A stretch of DNA of 64,000 nucleotides from Deinococcus sp. YIM 134068 (GTDB taxonomy: Bacteria; Deinococcota; Deinococci; Deinococcales; Deinococcaceae), in assembly GCF_036543075.1 (NCBI RefSeq), contig NZ_JAZHPF010000003.1, positions 216,743 through 280,742 of the forward strand. The letters run 5' to 3'. The position numbers and the translations under genes were made by a program. The notes below the pieces were generated by a model. It had not been told where the DNA came from and searched no databases. It worked only from the letters and a program-made list of their open reading frames with translations. This document shows, piece after piece, positions 24,291 through 35,250 of the stretch. Each line of letters starts with the position of its first letter. The first letter of the stretch is position 1.

Positions 24291-24656
24291 ATGCGGAACT
24301 TCAACCCTACCCTTGCCGGGGCCGTCCTCGCGGCGGTCGGTGTGGCGCTCGGCGCGTTCGGTGCCCACGCCCTGCGGACGCGGCTCGATCCGGCCACGCT
24401 CGCCAACTTCGAGACGGGCGTGCGCTATCAGATGTACGCGGCCCTCGCCCTCCTCGCCCTGGGCACGCAGCCGGGCCAGCGCCGGGCACCCGTCCTGCTC
24501 CTCGCCGGGGCCGTGGTCTTCAGCGGCACCCTCTACGTCCTCGCCCTGACAGGTCAGCGTTGGCTGGGAGCCGTCACACCCATCGGCGGAGTGCTGCTGA
24601 TCGCCGGGTTCGTGGTGGCGGCGCTGGATGCGAGGAGAGCAGACGGCATGCGCTGA
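24291..24656 (+). CDS. DUF423 family membrane protein
   Basis: 121 residues with four predicted membrane helices. AGAVLAAVGVALGAFGAHAL at the N-terminus and YQMYAALALL are typical of DUF423 (E. coli YgdD), small inner-membrane proteins of unknown function. TAGCTT lies 6 bases before the ATG, the leaderless layout. Monocistronic; the minus-strand rnpB gene ends convergently about 85 bases downstream. Confidence 0.88.
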   Translation: MRNFNPTLAGAVLAAVGVALGAFGAHALRTRLDPATLANFETGVRYQMYAALALLALGTQPGQRRAPVLLLAGAVVFSGTLYVLALTGQRWLGAVTPIGGVLLIAGFVVAALDARRADGMR

Positions 24657-24696
24657 AAGCCTTTTCCCACAACCTACACCTCACCTCCCACAACCA

Positions 24697-24729
24697 AGCC
24701 GCCACCCACGATTTCTGCGGGTGGCGGCT
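24697..24729 (-). terminator. Hairpin between DUF423 gene and rnpB
   Basis: AGCCGCCACCC (24697-24707) and GGGTGGCGGCT (24719-24729) form a perfect 11-bp stem with an 11-base loop, 12 bases past the 3' end of rnpB. It probably ends rnpB transcription; the following minus-strand bases are only weakly T-rich (TGGTTGTGGG). Confidence 0.65.
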
Positions 24730-24740
24730 CGTTTCTGGCA

Positions 24741-25168
<428 letters not shown>

Positions 25169-25191
25169 GTGGGGCAGGTTATCAGGTTGTG

Positions 25192-25253
25192 GGGTGTGGG
25201 CTGGAGGGTGTGGGGAAACCTAAAGTTGCCCTCCTGCCTCACAGCCCACACCC
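25192..25253 (-). terminator. 12-bp inverted repeat between the pseudouridine synthase gene and rnpB
   Basis: GGGTGTGGGCTG (25192-25203) is perfectly complementary to CAGCCCACACCC (25242-25253). It lies directly after the stop of the pseudouridine synthase gene and before rnpB on the same strand, so it may end the upstream transcript. The loop is long (38 bases) and no T-run follows. Confidence 0.45.
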
Positions 25254-25255
25254 TC

Positions 25256-26023
25256 CTACTCCCACCGTCCCAGCGTCTCCCGCTCGGCCCGCTCCCGCAG
25301 GCGGCGGGGCACGTCGGCGGGGTTCAGGAGGTCGTGGAGGTCACGCTCCTTGAGTTCGCGGTACTCGCCGGGGTCGAGGTCGCCGAGCCACAGGCCGCCC
25401 ACCCGGTAGCGCAGCAGGCGCGTGACGGGGTGGCCGAGCGCCTCCAGCATCCGGCGCACCTGACGGTTGCGGCCCTCCCCGAGCGTGACGAGGGCACCGC
25501 CGGGGGCGGGACGGGCATCCAGCGCGCGGGCGGGACCGTCATCCAGCTCTATACCGTCGAGGAGAGCCTGCATCTCGTCGGCGGTCGGGTCGCCCGGTCC
25601 CGCCGTCCACGCGCGGTACGCCTTCTCGTGGCCGTAGCGCGGGTGGGTGAGGGTGAGGGTGAGGTCGCCGTCGGTGGTGAGGAGGAGCAGCCCCTCGGAG
25701 TCGCGGTCCAGCCGACCGACCGGGTGCAGGCCGGGCACGGGAGGCATGGCGGAGAGGACGTTGCGCCGCCCATACTCGTCGCGGGCGGTGGTGACGTACC
25801 CGGCGGGCTTGTGCAGCAGGAAGGTAATGCGCTCCAGGGCGGCGGTCTCCACGAGCGAGCCGTCCACCCGCACCTCGTCGGCGGGCGTGACGGTGCGGCC
25901 CAGCGTGGCGACCTCGCCGTTCACGGTCACGCGGCCCGCCGTGATCAGCTCCTCGGCGGCGCGGCGGGAGGCGACCCCGGCCCGCGCGAGACGCTTTTGC
26001 AGACGCTCGCCCCCACCGCTCAT
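25256..26023 (-). CDS. rRNA pseudouridine synthase, RsuA/RluB family
   Basis: 255 residues from the ATG at 26023. An S4 RNA-binding domain (RLQKRLARAGVASRRAAEELI) is followed by the catalytic domain with Asp106 in GRLDRDSEGLLLLT and the family motif GRNRQVRRMLEALGHPV. RluB/RsuA enzymes isomerise one uridine in 23S or 16S rRNA; RluB (U2605) is the closer match by general pattern. The ATG overlaps the stop of the upstream membrane-protein gene (ATGA). Confidence 0.9.
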   Translation of the reverse strand: MSGGGERLQKRLARAGVASRRAAEELITAGRVTVNGEVATLGRTVTPADEVRVDGSLVETAALERITFLLHKPAGYVTTARDEYGRRNVLSAMPPVPGLHPVGRLDRDSEGLLLLTTDGDLTLTLTHPRYGHEKAYRAWTAGPGDPTADEMQALLDGIELDDGPARALDARPAPGGALVTLGEGRNRQVRRMLEALGHPVTRLLRYRVGGLWLGDLDPGEYRELKERDLHDLLNPADVPRRLRERAERETLGRWE

Positions 26024-26391
26024 ATCCGGCTCCGCCCGGACGGCAGGGCGAGCAGCCCCGCCACCGCGAGCAATGTCAGCAGTCCCGCGAGCGCCAGCAT
26101 CCCGAGGCGCACGGGGGCGGGCAGCGTGTCCGCGAGCCGCAGGGCGGGCGGCACGAGCGCGGCGACGGTGAGCAGGTTTCCGGCGGCGAGGGCGAAGACC
26201 GCCGTCCCATCCGACCGCGCCCCCCCCACGAGCAGGAACGCGCCCCACGCGGCGATCAGCCCGCCCGCCACCCGCGCGAGCCACAGCGGCGAGACCCCCA
26301 GCACGGTCGCCGCCGTCGGGGGGAGGAAATACAGGAACAGCCCGACTGGCAAGAACACCAGCGCCGTCAACCAGAACGCGGCCCGCAACAC
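26020..26391 (-). CDS. Hypothetical four-helix membrane protein
   Basis: About 123 residues if started at the GTG at 26391, which has TACACT 8 bases upstream (leaderless). A longer frame would run into the truB gene on the other strand and is unlikely. Four hydrophobic segments (AAFWLTALVFLPVGLFLYFL; LARVAGGLIAAWGAFLLVGG; AVFALAAGNLLTVAALV; GMLALAGLLTLLAVAGLLAL). No family recognised. It is the first gene of a pair with the pseudouridine synthase through an ATGA overlap. Confidence 0.65.
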   Translation of the reverse strand: MLRAAFWLTALVFLPVGLFLYFLPPTAATVLGVSPLWLARVAGGLIAAWGAFLLVGGARSDGTAVFALAAGNLLTVAALVPPALRLADTLPAPVRLGMLALAGLLTLLAVAGLLALPSGRSRI

Positions 26392-26482
26392 GCCCGCTAG
26401 TGTACGCGAGGGCAGCCAGGAATTAGCTTTCAGTGGGAGGGGGCGCGGCCCGTGGTCGTTCGCCCCTGCTACCCTGCCTCCC

Positions 26483-27415
<933 letters not shown>

Positions 27416-27448
27416 GGTGGCCTGAAGTTCCACCTTCGCTCTCCGGCT

Positions 27449-28753
27449 CTACTTCGTCAACTCCACCACGACCTCATACAGCTTGCCCTTGCCTTTCACT
27501 CGCAACCCGGTCCCAACGATGCTCGACCCGATGCGGGTATCCCTGACCACGTGAATATCATGCCTCGTGAATCCGAAGTGCCCGGCCACATGGGTGAACA
27601 CTTCGTCCACGGGGAGATTGATGCCCTTCACAATGGAATTTCCGACGACAATAAGTGCCTTAGAGCCGGGTCTAAGTACCTCATGGGTCTTTTGCAAGAA
27701 CCGGTAGGTGTCATTGAAATACTCGGTGGCGTAGTTCGCCCACCCCTGCCCGCCGTACACACCACGATCTGTCTGGGTCCCAGCCAACTGCGCCGTGAGG
27801 TCTTGCAGCCATGGGGACTCGAAGATCAAGGCTGTTCGGTACCTGGCGTCGCGCACGGTCTGCCAGTATTTGCCGTAGTTGTCGAGTTCCAGGTAACGCA
27901 GGTCTTTGGGCTTCGAGGCAAAGCCAAGCCAGTACAGGTGAGGGCGCGTGTTTCGCAGGTAGTGATAATTGTTGAGGTAGGGCGGCGAAGTCACGATCAG
28001 ATCGACGCTATTGGCCGCAAGGTCCGAGCGCATAAACGAGCCTTGGTACACCTGTGCGGTCTGGCCGTCCAGCGGCACTCCCTGAGCGGCCACGAGGTCG
28101 CCATGCATCTCCATCAGCTTGTCGCGCATCGTTTGGGCCACATCGGCGTCTTCTATCTGAGGCTTGCCCGCAGCGGCCCGTGACCCTAACGACGGCTCGT
28201 ACGAGTAATTAGAGTACGAGACCATCGTGGCCCCAAAAGCCACCCGGAACAGGTCGCGGAGGTCCTCGTCCCCGAGGGCGTAGATGAAGTCCCACACACG
28301 CAGCACTTTGACCAGGACACGTTCGCTGTAGAAGGGCGTGCGGGAAGTGAAGCCCGGCGGGACCGTGCTTCTGGGGGGTCGGTCCGCAGCCATGTGCACC
28401 CCAAAGGCCTCAACCTGTGCTAGAAGCTCACCCGGCCTCACTCCCCGCAGGGCTTTCAGCTTGGCCCGCTGCACGAGGACGGGAAAGGGATTGATGTCGT
28501 AGGAGACGACGGAATGGCCGCGCAAGAAGGCAGTGAGGGGAGCTGTTCCCACGCCGCCGAAGGGATCGAGGACCACCTGGTCCGGGGCGGGTTCGGGCAG
28601 GTGCAGCTCCAGGGCGTGCTGTACGAACTCCGAGGAGAACCCGGCGATCCAGTTCACCCAGCGGTGCACAGCAAGCGTCTTGTTCGATGCGAACGCCGTG
28701 TCTTTGTAAGCCGACTTCTCGTTGGGCAGCTCAAGCAAGACGGGCTGACTCAC
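27449..28753 (-). CDS. Type II DNA methyltransferase (SPPY class, probably N4-cytosine)
   Basis: 434 residues. The SAM-binding motif DPFGGVGT is at residues 63-70 and the catalytic TSPPY at 255-259, so motif I precedes motif IV with about 185 residues between, where target recognition may lie. SPPY favours N4-methylcytosine over N6-methyladenine. It should protect host DNA from the divergent endonuclease at 29096. The ATG overlaps the stop of the small winged-helix gene (28750-28753). G+C is lower than in neighbouring genes, suggesting transfer. Recognition sequence unknown; CCGCGG is suggested by the partner. Confidence 0.85.
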   Translation of the reverse strand: MSQPVLLELPNEKSAYKDTAFASNKTLAVHRWVNWIAGFSSEFVQHALELHLPEPAPDQVVLDPFGGVGTAPLTAFLRGHSVVSYDINPFPVLVQRAKLKALRGVRPGELLAQVEAFGVHMAADRPPRSTVPPGFTSRTPFYSERVLVKVLRVWDFIYALGDEDLRDLFRVAFGATMVSYSNYSYEPSLGSRAAAGKPQIEDADVAQTMRDKLMEMHGDLVAAQGVPLDGQTAQVYQGSFMRSDLAANSVDLIVTSPPYLNNYHYLRNTRPHLYWLGFASKPKDLRYLELDNYGKYWQTVRDARYRTALIFESPWLQDLTAQLAGTQTDRGVYGGQGWANYATEYFNDTYRFLQKTHEVLRPGSKALIVVGNSIVKGINLPVDEVFTHVAGHFGFTRHDIHVVRDTRIGSSIVGTGLRVKGKGKLYEVVVELTK

Positions 28754-28992
28754 GCGGAACGTTCCAAGTGGGCAGGATTGGCGCAGTAGATTCCACCACG
28801 GCGGCCCCGTGGCTGCTCTAGCAGATGGACGTGGCCGAGAAGAACAAGTCGTCGCAGCGCGAGGTGGGCGGCCTTCCGGCTGAGGGCCAGCGCCCCCGCA
28901 AGACTTCCAGCGCTGTACTCCCCTTCGCCCTGCAAGGAGATGTAGAGAAACACCAGCTTCTCAGTACAGGTTAATGTCCGGGGAAAATGCAT
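28750..28992 (-). CDS. Small winged-helix DNA-binding protein, possible restriction-modification controller
   Basis: 80 residues from the ATG at 28992, with TACCGT 7 bases upstream. The sequence EYSAGSLAGALALSRKAAHLALRRLVLLGHVHLL reads as helix-turn-helix with recognition helix, followed by a wing (EQPRGRRGGIYCANP). It is coupled to the methyltransferase by an ATGA overlap and sits between the two divergent restriction-modification genes, the position of controller proteins that delay endonuclease expression. It is not a classical C.-protein fold (those are XRE-type). Regulatory role is inferred. Confidence 0.6.
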   Translation of the reverse strand: MHFPRTLTCTEKLVFLYISLQGEGEYSAGSLAGALALSRKAAHLALRRLVLLGHVHLLEQPRGRRGGIYCANPAHLERSA

Positions 28993-29095
28993 CGCCCCAA
29001 CGGTAGCATCCACGCTGGAACTACACAAATTTAGAAGTGTAGGCGCGGGAAGTACGAAAGGGGAGGGCGTAGACGCCAGGACGTAGGTTGAGGAC

Positions 29096-29749
29096 GTGAT
29101 TCGCAAGTTCGTCGTGCCCGAGAACCTGGAGGCCGACCTCCTGGCGTTCTATGAGGCGCAGGAGGTCTACCCTCTTCGTCATTTGGAGCAGATGCGGGGG
29201 GAACTCGGGCTGTTACTCGGGGCATACGCTCTGTTCTACACCGGGCCATTCGACCTGTACGCTCCCGTTGTCGCGGCCAACCAGCAGGGCTTCATTCAGC
29301 CCCTTTACATCGGGAAGGCCGTGCCCAAGGGGGACCGCACTGGGGAAAGCGCGAAGAAGGCCGTTTTGGAGAACAGTTTGCACAAGCGGCTATACGAGCA
29401 CACCCGCTCGATCAGTCAAGCTGAGAATCTCGACGTAGCGGACTTCTCCTTCAGGGTGGTTCCAACCACACTGCACCTCTCGGCCTGGGTAGAAAGCGTC
29501 CTGATCAGCCAGTTCGTTCCGGCATGGAATCGTCACATCGACGGTTTCGGCAACCACGACCCCGGCAGCGGGCGCTACAACCAAAGGCGCTCGGTGTGGG
29601 ACCAGATTCACCCAGGCCGCTCGTGGGCAAGCCGGATGGCGAACCTCGCCCTCTACGATTTGGCCGAGTTGCGGGAGCGCATTAGTGCTCGCCACCATGC
29701 ACGGGAGGTCAGGCTGGAGGAAGACCTAGAGCAGATGTCGGAGCAGTAG
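29096..29749 (+). CDS. Eco29kI-family type II restriction endonuclease (GIY-YIG)
   Basis: 217 residues from a GTG, with TAGGTT 6 bases upstream. GAYALFYTG (Tyr44) and PLYIGKAVPKG (Tyr71) are the GIY-YIG pair. Arg98, His102, Glu133 and Asn145 follow with spacing close to the Eco29kI active site as I recall it, and the C-terminal IDGFGNHDPGSGR and WDQIHPGRSWA blocks match Eco29kI closely. Eco29kI cuts CCGCGG; whether this enzyme shares that target is inferred. It lies divergent from the winged-helix and methyltransferase genes, completing a compact restriction-modification unit inserted between truB and gatA. Confidence 0.88.
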   Translation: MIRKFVVPENLEADLLAFYEAQEVYPLRHLEQMRGELGLLLGAYALFYTGPFDLYAPVVAANQQGFIQPLYIGKAVPKGDRTGESAKKAVLENSLHKRLYEHTRSISQAENLDVADFSFRVVPTTLHLSAWVESVLISQFVPAWNRHIDGFGNHDPGSGRYNQRRSVWDQIHPGRSWASRMANLALYDLAELRERISARHHAREVRLEEDLEQMSEQ

Positions 29750-29772
29750 GTTCGAGGCACGCCCCAGCGTCC

Positions 29773-31227
29773 TCAGTACCCCGCCGCCACCTCCACCCGC
29801 ACCGCCCCCACTCCCTCCAGCCCCCCCGCCAGCGTGACGAGCAGTTCGTCCTTCAACGCGGGCGCGATGAACTGGATGCCGACGGGCAGCCGTACCCCGT
29901 CCACTACCTCGAATCCGGCGGGGACGCTCAGGGCTGGGAGGCCCGCGAGGTTGATCGCCACCGTGTCCACGTCGGCGGCGTACATGGCGAGGGGGTCGCT
30001 CGTCTTCTCGCCGCGCCGGAAGGCGGGAAAGGGGCTGGTGGGTGTCACGAGCACGTCCACGCTGGCGAAGGCACGGGCGAAGTCCTGCGCGATGAGACGG
30101 CGCACCCGCATGGCTTTGGAGTAGTAAGCGTCGTAGTAGCCGCTGCTCAGCGCATAGGTGCCCAGGAGGATGCGGCGCTTGACCTCCGGGCCGAAACCCT
30201 GCTCACGCGCCCTGGTCATACTGCCCGTCACGTCGGGGGCGGGGGCACGCTCGCCGTACACCATGCCGTCGTAGCGGGCGAGGTTGCTGCTCGCCTCGGG
30301 CATGGCGATGAGGTAGTAGGCGGCGATGGCGTGGCGGACGGAGGGGATACTTAGCTCAGTCACGGTCGCGCCCGCGCTCCGCAGGGCGGCCAGCGTCTCC
30401 CCCAGCACGGCGTCCACTCCGGGCGTGTTGCCGCTCAGGCTCTCGCGGACGACGCCCACGCGCAGCCCACGCAGGTCGTCCGGCGTCCCCGCCCCGAAGG
30501 CGGGCGGCGCGTCCAGGCTCGTCGCGTCGCGGGGGTCGTGTCCGGCGATCACGTTCATCAGGAGGGCGAGGTCCTCTGCCGTTCGCGCGAAGGGGCCGAT
30601 CTGGTCGAGGCTGCTCGCGTAGGCCACGAGACCGTAACGGCTCACCCGTCCGTAGGTGGGCTTCAGGCCGTACACACCCGTGAAGGCGGCGGGCTGACGC
30701 ACGCTGCCCCCGGTATCGCTCCCGAGGCTGACGGGCGTGACGTTTGCGGCGACGGCCACGGCGCTCCCGCCGCTGCTGCCGCCCGGCACGCGCTCCCGGT
30801 CCCAGGGGTTGAGGGTCGGGCCGGAGGCGCTGCTCTCGGTGCTGGACCCCATCGCAAACTCGTCCATGTTCGCCTTGCCGATGATCACGGCCCCCGCCGC
30901 CGTCAGGCGCTCCACGGCGGTCGCGTCGTAGGGGGAGACGTAGTTCGCCAGAATGCGGCTCCCGCAGGTCGTGCGCGTGCCCGCCACGTTGAGGTTGTCC
31001 TTCACGACGACGGGCACGCCCGCGAGGGGCAGGCTCTCCCCCGCCTCCAGCCGGGCCTGCACCCGCGCGGCCCCCTCCTCAGCCCGGTCGTTCAGGCTGA
31101 TCAGGGCGTTGAGACCGCGAACGGCCCCGGCGCGGGCACGGGCGGCGTCCAGGAGGGCCTGCGGGGTCGTTTCACGCGCCCTCACGGCGCGGGCGAGGTC
31201 GGTCGCGGTGGGCGGGGCATCCGGCAT
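29773..31227 (-). CDS. gatA: Aspartyl/glutamyl-tRNA amidotransferase subunit A
   Basis: 484 residues, full length. The amidase Ser-cisSer-Lys triad is present: Lys76 in VVVKDNLNV, Ser151 in [11 protein letters not shown] and Ser175 in [12 protein letters not shown]. GatA releases ammonia from glutamine for the transamidation of Glu-tRNAGln or Asp-tRNAAsn; in Deinococcus this pathway makes Asn-tRNA. gatB and gatC are not adjacent. TACACT lies 7 bases before the ATG. Confidence 0.95.
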   Translation of the reverse strand: MPDAPPTATDLARAVRARETTPQALLDAARARAGAVRGLNALISLNDRAEEGAARVQARLEAGESLPLAGVPVVVKDNLNVAGTRTTCGSRILANYVSPYDATAVERLTAAGAVIIGKANMDEFAMGSSTESSASGPTLNPWDRERVPGGSSGGSAVAVAANVTPVSLGSDTGGSVRQPAAFTGVYGLKPTYGRVSRYGLVAYASSLDQIGPFARTAEDLALLMNVIAGHDPRDATSLDAPPAFGAGTPDDLRGLRVGVVRESLSGNTPGVDAVLGETLAALRSAGATVTELSIPSVRHAIAAYYLIAMPEASSNLARYDGMVYGERAPAPDVTGSMTRAREQGFGPEVKRRILLGTYALSSGYYDAYYSKAMRVRRLIAQDFARAFASVDVLVTPTSPFPAFRRGEKTSDPLAMYAADVDTVAINLAGLPALSVPAGFEVVDGVRLPVGIQFIAPALKDELLVTLAGGLEGVGAVRVEVAAGY

Positions 31228-31360
31228 GGCGTCCAGTGTAGCCGCCCCTCTTCAAGAGGCGTGGGGCGTGGTTCTCGTCCCCGTTCAGCTCAAGCGGAGC
31301 GCGGTGGTTGAAGTCTTCCGCCCACCCCGGTATGGCGTCCGAGTCACCCCAACTCCCGCC

Positions 31361-32128
31361 CTACCCCCGCTCGGCGGGCCGGACGAGGACGCTCTCCCCG
31401 GCGCGCAGGCGCGAGCGCAGCAGCAGTTCGGGCGGCAACAGCAGCCGCACGCCGAGGTTCGCCCCCCCGCGAACGGGCAGCGTGACGACCTGCCCGGCGG
31501 CGTCCCGAACCGCGATGTGGGAGACGTGCCGGGCCGACCCCTCCCGCCAGCGGTCCCAGATCGTGCCGTCCACGACCGCCGTGCCGTGGACCTCCCGCGT
31601 CAGCGTGACGGTCAGGCGGGCGAGGCGGGTCTCGCGGCGGGCGAGCAGGCCGAGCCGCAGCAGGGTGGCGATCAAGCGCCGCGCAGGGGCGTCACCCGCG
31701 AGTTCGGCCAGGGGACGGCCCGCCTCGATCTGCCGCAGGAGGCTCTGCTCCGGGAGGCTCCAGCGCATCGCCGCCACCCGCTCCGGGGACGTGACGCGCG
31801 CGGGGCCGCCGAACTCCAGTTCGGGGATGGGCAGGGCACCCAGGGCCTCCACGATGAGTTCGTCCACGCCCACATCGAGCCGGGCACCGGGATGCGTCAG
31901 CCCCTCGTCGAAGTGGAAGCGGCCACGGGGATCACGCAGCAGCCGCACGAGCGCGGCGGCACCCAACTCGGGTCCGAAGCGCAGATGACGCACGTGCCCG
32001 CGCTCCAGCCAGACCTGGAAGGTCCCCTCCGGGTGTTCGACCCTGAGCGCCCCCGTGCGGCCCTGCCCGCCGAGGAGGGACAGCAGCTCGATGGGATCGA
32101 AGGTTTCGAGGTTGGTGGTGTTCAGCAT
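31361..32128 (-). CDS. DUF4388 (PATAN-like) domain protein
   Basis: 255 residues from the ATG at 32128. The N-terminal third (DPIELLSLLGGQGRTGALRV, LERGHVRHLRFG, RGRFHFDEG) fits DUF4388, a domain often found with gliding, two-component or GTPase-linked proteins. The remainder has a helical region with LLRQIEAGRPLAELAGDAP and a C-terminal beta part (LPVRGGANLGVRLLLPPELL). Function unknown; a cytosolic signalling or scaffold role is suggested only by family context. An in-frame ATG at 32143 is an alternative start. Confidence 0.68.
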   Translation of the reverse strand: MLNTTNLETFDPIELLSLLGGQGRTGALRVEHPEGTFQVWLERGHVRHLRFGPELGAAALVRLLRDPRGRFHFDEGLTHPGARLDVGVDELIVEALGALPIPELEFGGPARVTSPERVAAMRWSLPEQSLLRQIEAGRPLAELAGDAPARRLIATLLRLGLLARRETRLARLTVTLTREVHGTAVVDGTIWDRWREGSARHVSHIAVRDAAGQVVTLPVRGGANLGVRLLLPPELLLRSRLRAGESVLVRPAERG

Positions 32129-32447
32129 GGGAAGTGGGGCCATGAAACGGAGAGGCCCCATTCCACAGACGCCCTGTTCTCGCACGGTCCCCGCCCACAT
32201 GCAAGCGGGCCGAGGGGAGGGGGATGGGGGGTAGGACCCCCGGCGGGGAGCGTGTGTGGAAGTGGATGACCAGGGGAACGCACGCGCTGCTCCGGGGACG
32301 CCCTGCCCGTCCTTCTGGACGACGAACACGCCCCACGGCTCAACCCGTCACTCACCCCAGGCGTTTGAGGCGCAAAAGAAATGGCTCCACGTCCTCGCGG
32401 GATCGTTCAGGAGACTGGGGAAGAGGCCTCCTCCCCTCCATGTTCCC
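32129..32447. other. Gene-free stretch of 319 bases with repeat remnant
   Basis: No ORF of coding character. It contains small G/C hairpins (CCCGC...GCGGG near 32200; ACCCCCGGCGGGG near 32238) and, at about 32360-32420, the right end of the dispersed repeat. The promoter of the DUF4388 gene should lie at its left edge. Confidence 0.5.
32360..32420 (+). repeat. Partial copy of the dispersed repeat (right end)
   Basis: GGCTCCACGTCCTCG (32383-32397) is identical to 37667-37681 and is followed in both by a TCGTTCA word. The left half of the full-length copies is missing or too diverged to recognise. Confidence 0.6.
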
Positions 32448-32984
32448 CTACCCGCGCAGCAGGTGGGAGAAGTCCGCGCCGTCCAGGGGTGGAAGCTCGT
32501 TCAGGCCGGTCAGGCCGAATTCCAGCAGGAATTTCTCGGTGGTGCCGTAGAGCAGAGGCTGGCCGACGGCGGGGCTGCGGCCCACGACCTTCACGAGTTC
32601 GCGCTCCTGAAGGGTGACGACCGTGCCCGCGCTGCCGCCGCGCATCGCCTCGATCTCCGCGCGGGTGATGGGCTGGCGGTAGGCGACGACCGCGAGGACC
32701 TCCAGCGCGGCGGCGCTCAGCGTGGGCAGCGGCGGCGGCGCGAGCAGGGGCGCGAGGTGCGCGGCCAGCCCCGGCGGCACGACGAGGCGGTAGCCCCCCG
32801 CCACCGCCTCCACCGTGAAGCCCAGGCCCGCGCCCTCCAGCACGGCCCCGAACTCGTCAAGCGCGCGGGCGGCGGCCTCCTCGGGCAGCCCCAGCAACCC
32901 GGCCACCTCGCGCCGGGTGACGGGCCGTCCGGCGGCGAGCAGGGCCGCGCCGATCAGGGCATGGGGGGTGGGCGGAGGACTCAT
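32448..32984 (-). CDS. scpB: Segregation and condensation protein B
   Basis: 178 residues from the ATG at 32984. Two winged-helix units: the first with LIGAALLAAGRPVTRREVAGLLG, the second with LSAAALEVLAVVAYRQPITRAEIEAMRG, the strongest ScpB signature, then LVKVVGRSPAVGQPLLYGTT and FLLEFGL. ScpB dimers join ScpA and SMC in the condensin complex that folds and separates the chromosome. scpA is not adjacent. tsaC lies 94 bases upstream on the same strand. Confidence 0.92.
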   Translation of the reverse strand: MSPPPTPHALIGAALLAAGRPVTRREVAGLLGLPEEAAARALDEFGAVLEGAGLGFTVEAVAGGYRLVVPPGLAAHLAPLLAPPPLPTLSAAALEVLAVVAYRQPITRAEIEAMRGGSAGTVVTLQERELVKVVGRSPAVGQPLLYGTTEKFLLEFGLTGLNELPPLDGADFSHLLRG

Positions 32985-33078
32985 TCGCACCCCAGCCCTG
33001 TTCTCAAACGACGCCGCCAACTCTTCGCGCGGCCTGGGGGAGCCGAGAAGTCAGGCACGAGGTCGGACGACCCCCTCC

Positions 33079-33684
33079 TCACAATTTCCCTCCGTGAAGC
33101 CTCAACCGCTCCCGCACCGCCTCCGAGGGGAGGGCACCCTCGCGCAGCACCTCCAGCCTCCCACCGTCCGGCCACACGCGCACGACGGTGCTCGCCCGAC
33201 CCGACGCCGCAACCCCGCCGTCCGGCAGCAGGAAATCCGCGAGGCCGGACGCCCGCGCCTGCTCGGGGGTGCGCGCGGCCTCCTCCCCGCTGCGGTTGAG
33301 GCTGGTCGTGGCGAGGGTACCCCCGCAGGCGCACAGCAGGGCGAGCGCGACCGGGTGGTCCGGCACCCGCACCCCCACCCAGCCGTCCGGGGCAAGGTCA
33401 GGCGGACAGGCCGCGCTGGCGGGCAGCACAAGCGTGAGGGGACCGGGCCACAGCCCCGCCACGGCGTCGAAGACCGCGCCGCCCAGCGTGAGGGCACGCG
33501 CCGCCCCCACATCCACGCACGAGAGCTGCACGGGTTTGCCCGCCTCGCGGCCCTTGCGGACGTACAGGAGTTCGGACGCCTCCGGCCTGACGGCGAGACC
33601 CCAGACCGTCTCGGTGGGGTAGCCGACCACACCGCCCGAGGCGATGACCCCGGCGGCCCGTGCAATTTCGTGAGTCCAGTCCAT
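33079..33684 (-). CDS. tsaC: L-threonylcarbamoyladenylate synthase (YrdC/Sua5 domain)
   Basis: 201 residues from the ATG at 33684. YPTETVWGLAVRPE, VRKGREAGKPVQL (the KxRxxxxP nucleotide-binding region), LWPGPLTLVLPA, VRVPDHPVALAL and TSLNRSGEEAART are YrdC/Sua5 signatures. The enzyme makes threonylcarbamoyl-AMP from threonine, bicarbonate and ATP for the t6A modification at position 37 of ANN-decoding tRNAs. Size fits the short YrdC form without the Sua5 domain. Divergent from pilC. Confidence 0.9.
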   Translation of the reverse strand: MDWTHEIARAAGVIASGGVVGYPTETVWGLAVRPEASELLYVRKGREAGKPVQLSCVDVGAARALTLGGAVFDAVAGLWPGPLTLVLPASAACPPDLAPDGWVGVRVPDHPVALALLCACGGTLATTSLNRSGEEAARTPEQARASGLADFLLPDGGVAASGRASTVVRVWPDGGRLEVLREGALPSEAVRERLRLHGGKL

Positions 33685-33760
33685 CCCCAAGCCGCCGCTT
33701 CCTGCCTGTGCGCCCGGCCTGTAAGGGGAGCGCAAGACGGGCCTGACTATACTCGCGCCC

Positions 33761-34981
<1,221 letters not shown>

Positions 34982-35250
34982 GCCCGGCCAGTCGCGGAGG
35001 GCACTCCGAGACACGCGGCAGAGGCCGAAATGTGCCTCCCGCCCCTCACTTCACGCGGAAGGGTTCCCCAAGACAGGCGACCTTTCCGCACTTTGTTGTT
35101 CGGAGCCATCTTCGGAGGAAGCCCCACCGTCCAAAGGGGCCGGGCGTCCTTCGACCCTTCCGGCGGTTGGTGCCCACGCCAGCGCCTCCCCGGAACCGGC
35201 CTCTCCTGCCTGCCGACAAAGCCGCCGTTCCTCTTCCTGGAGGGGCAGCC

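Noticed and set aside
22397..24406. Long minus-strand frame opposite the SGNH lipoprotein gene
   Set aside because: No domain, no plausible start; the plus-strand gene has lipobox and SGNH motifs.
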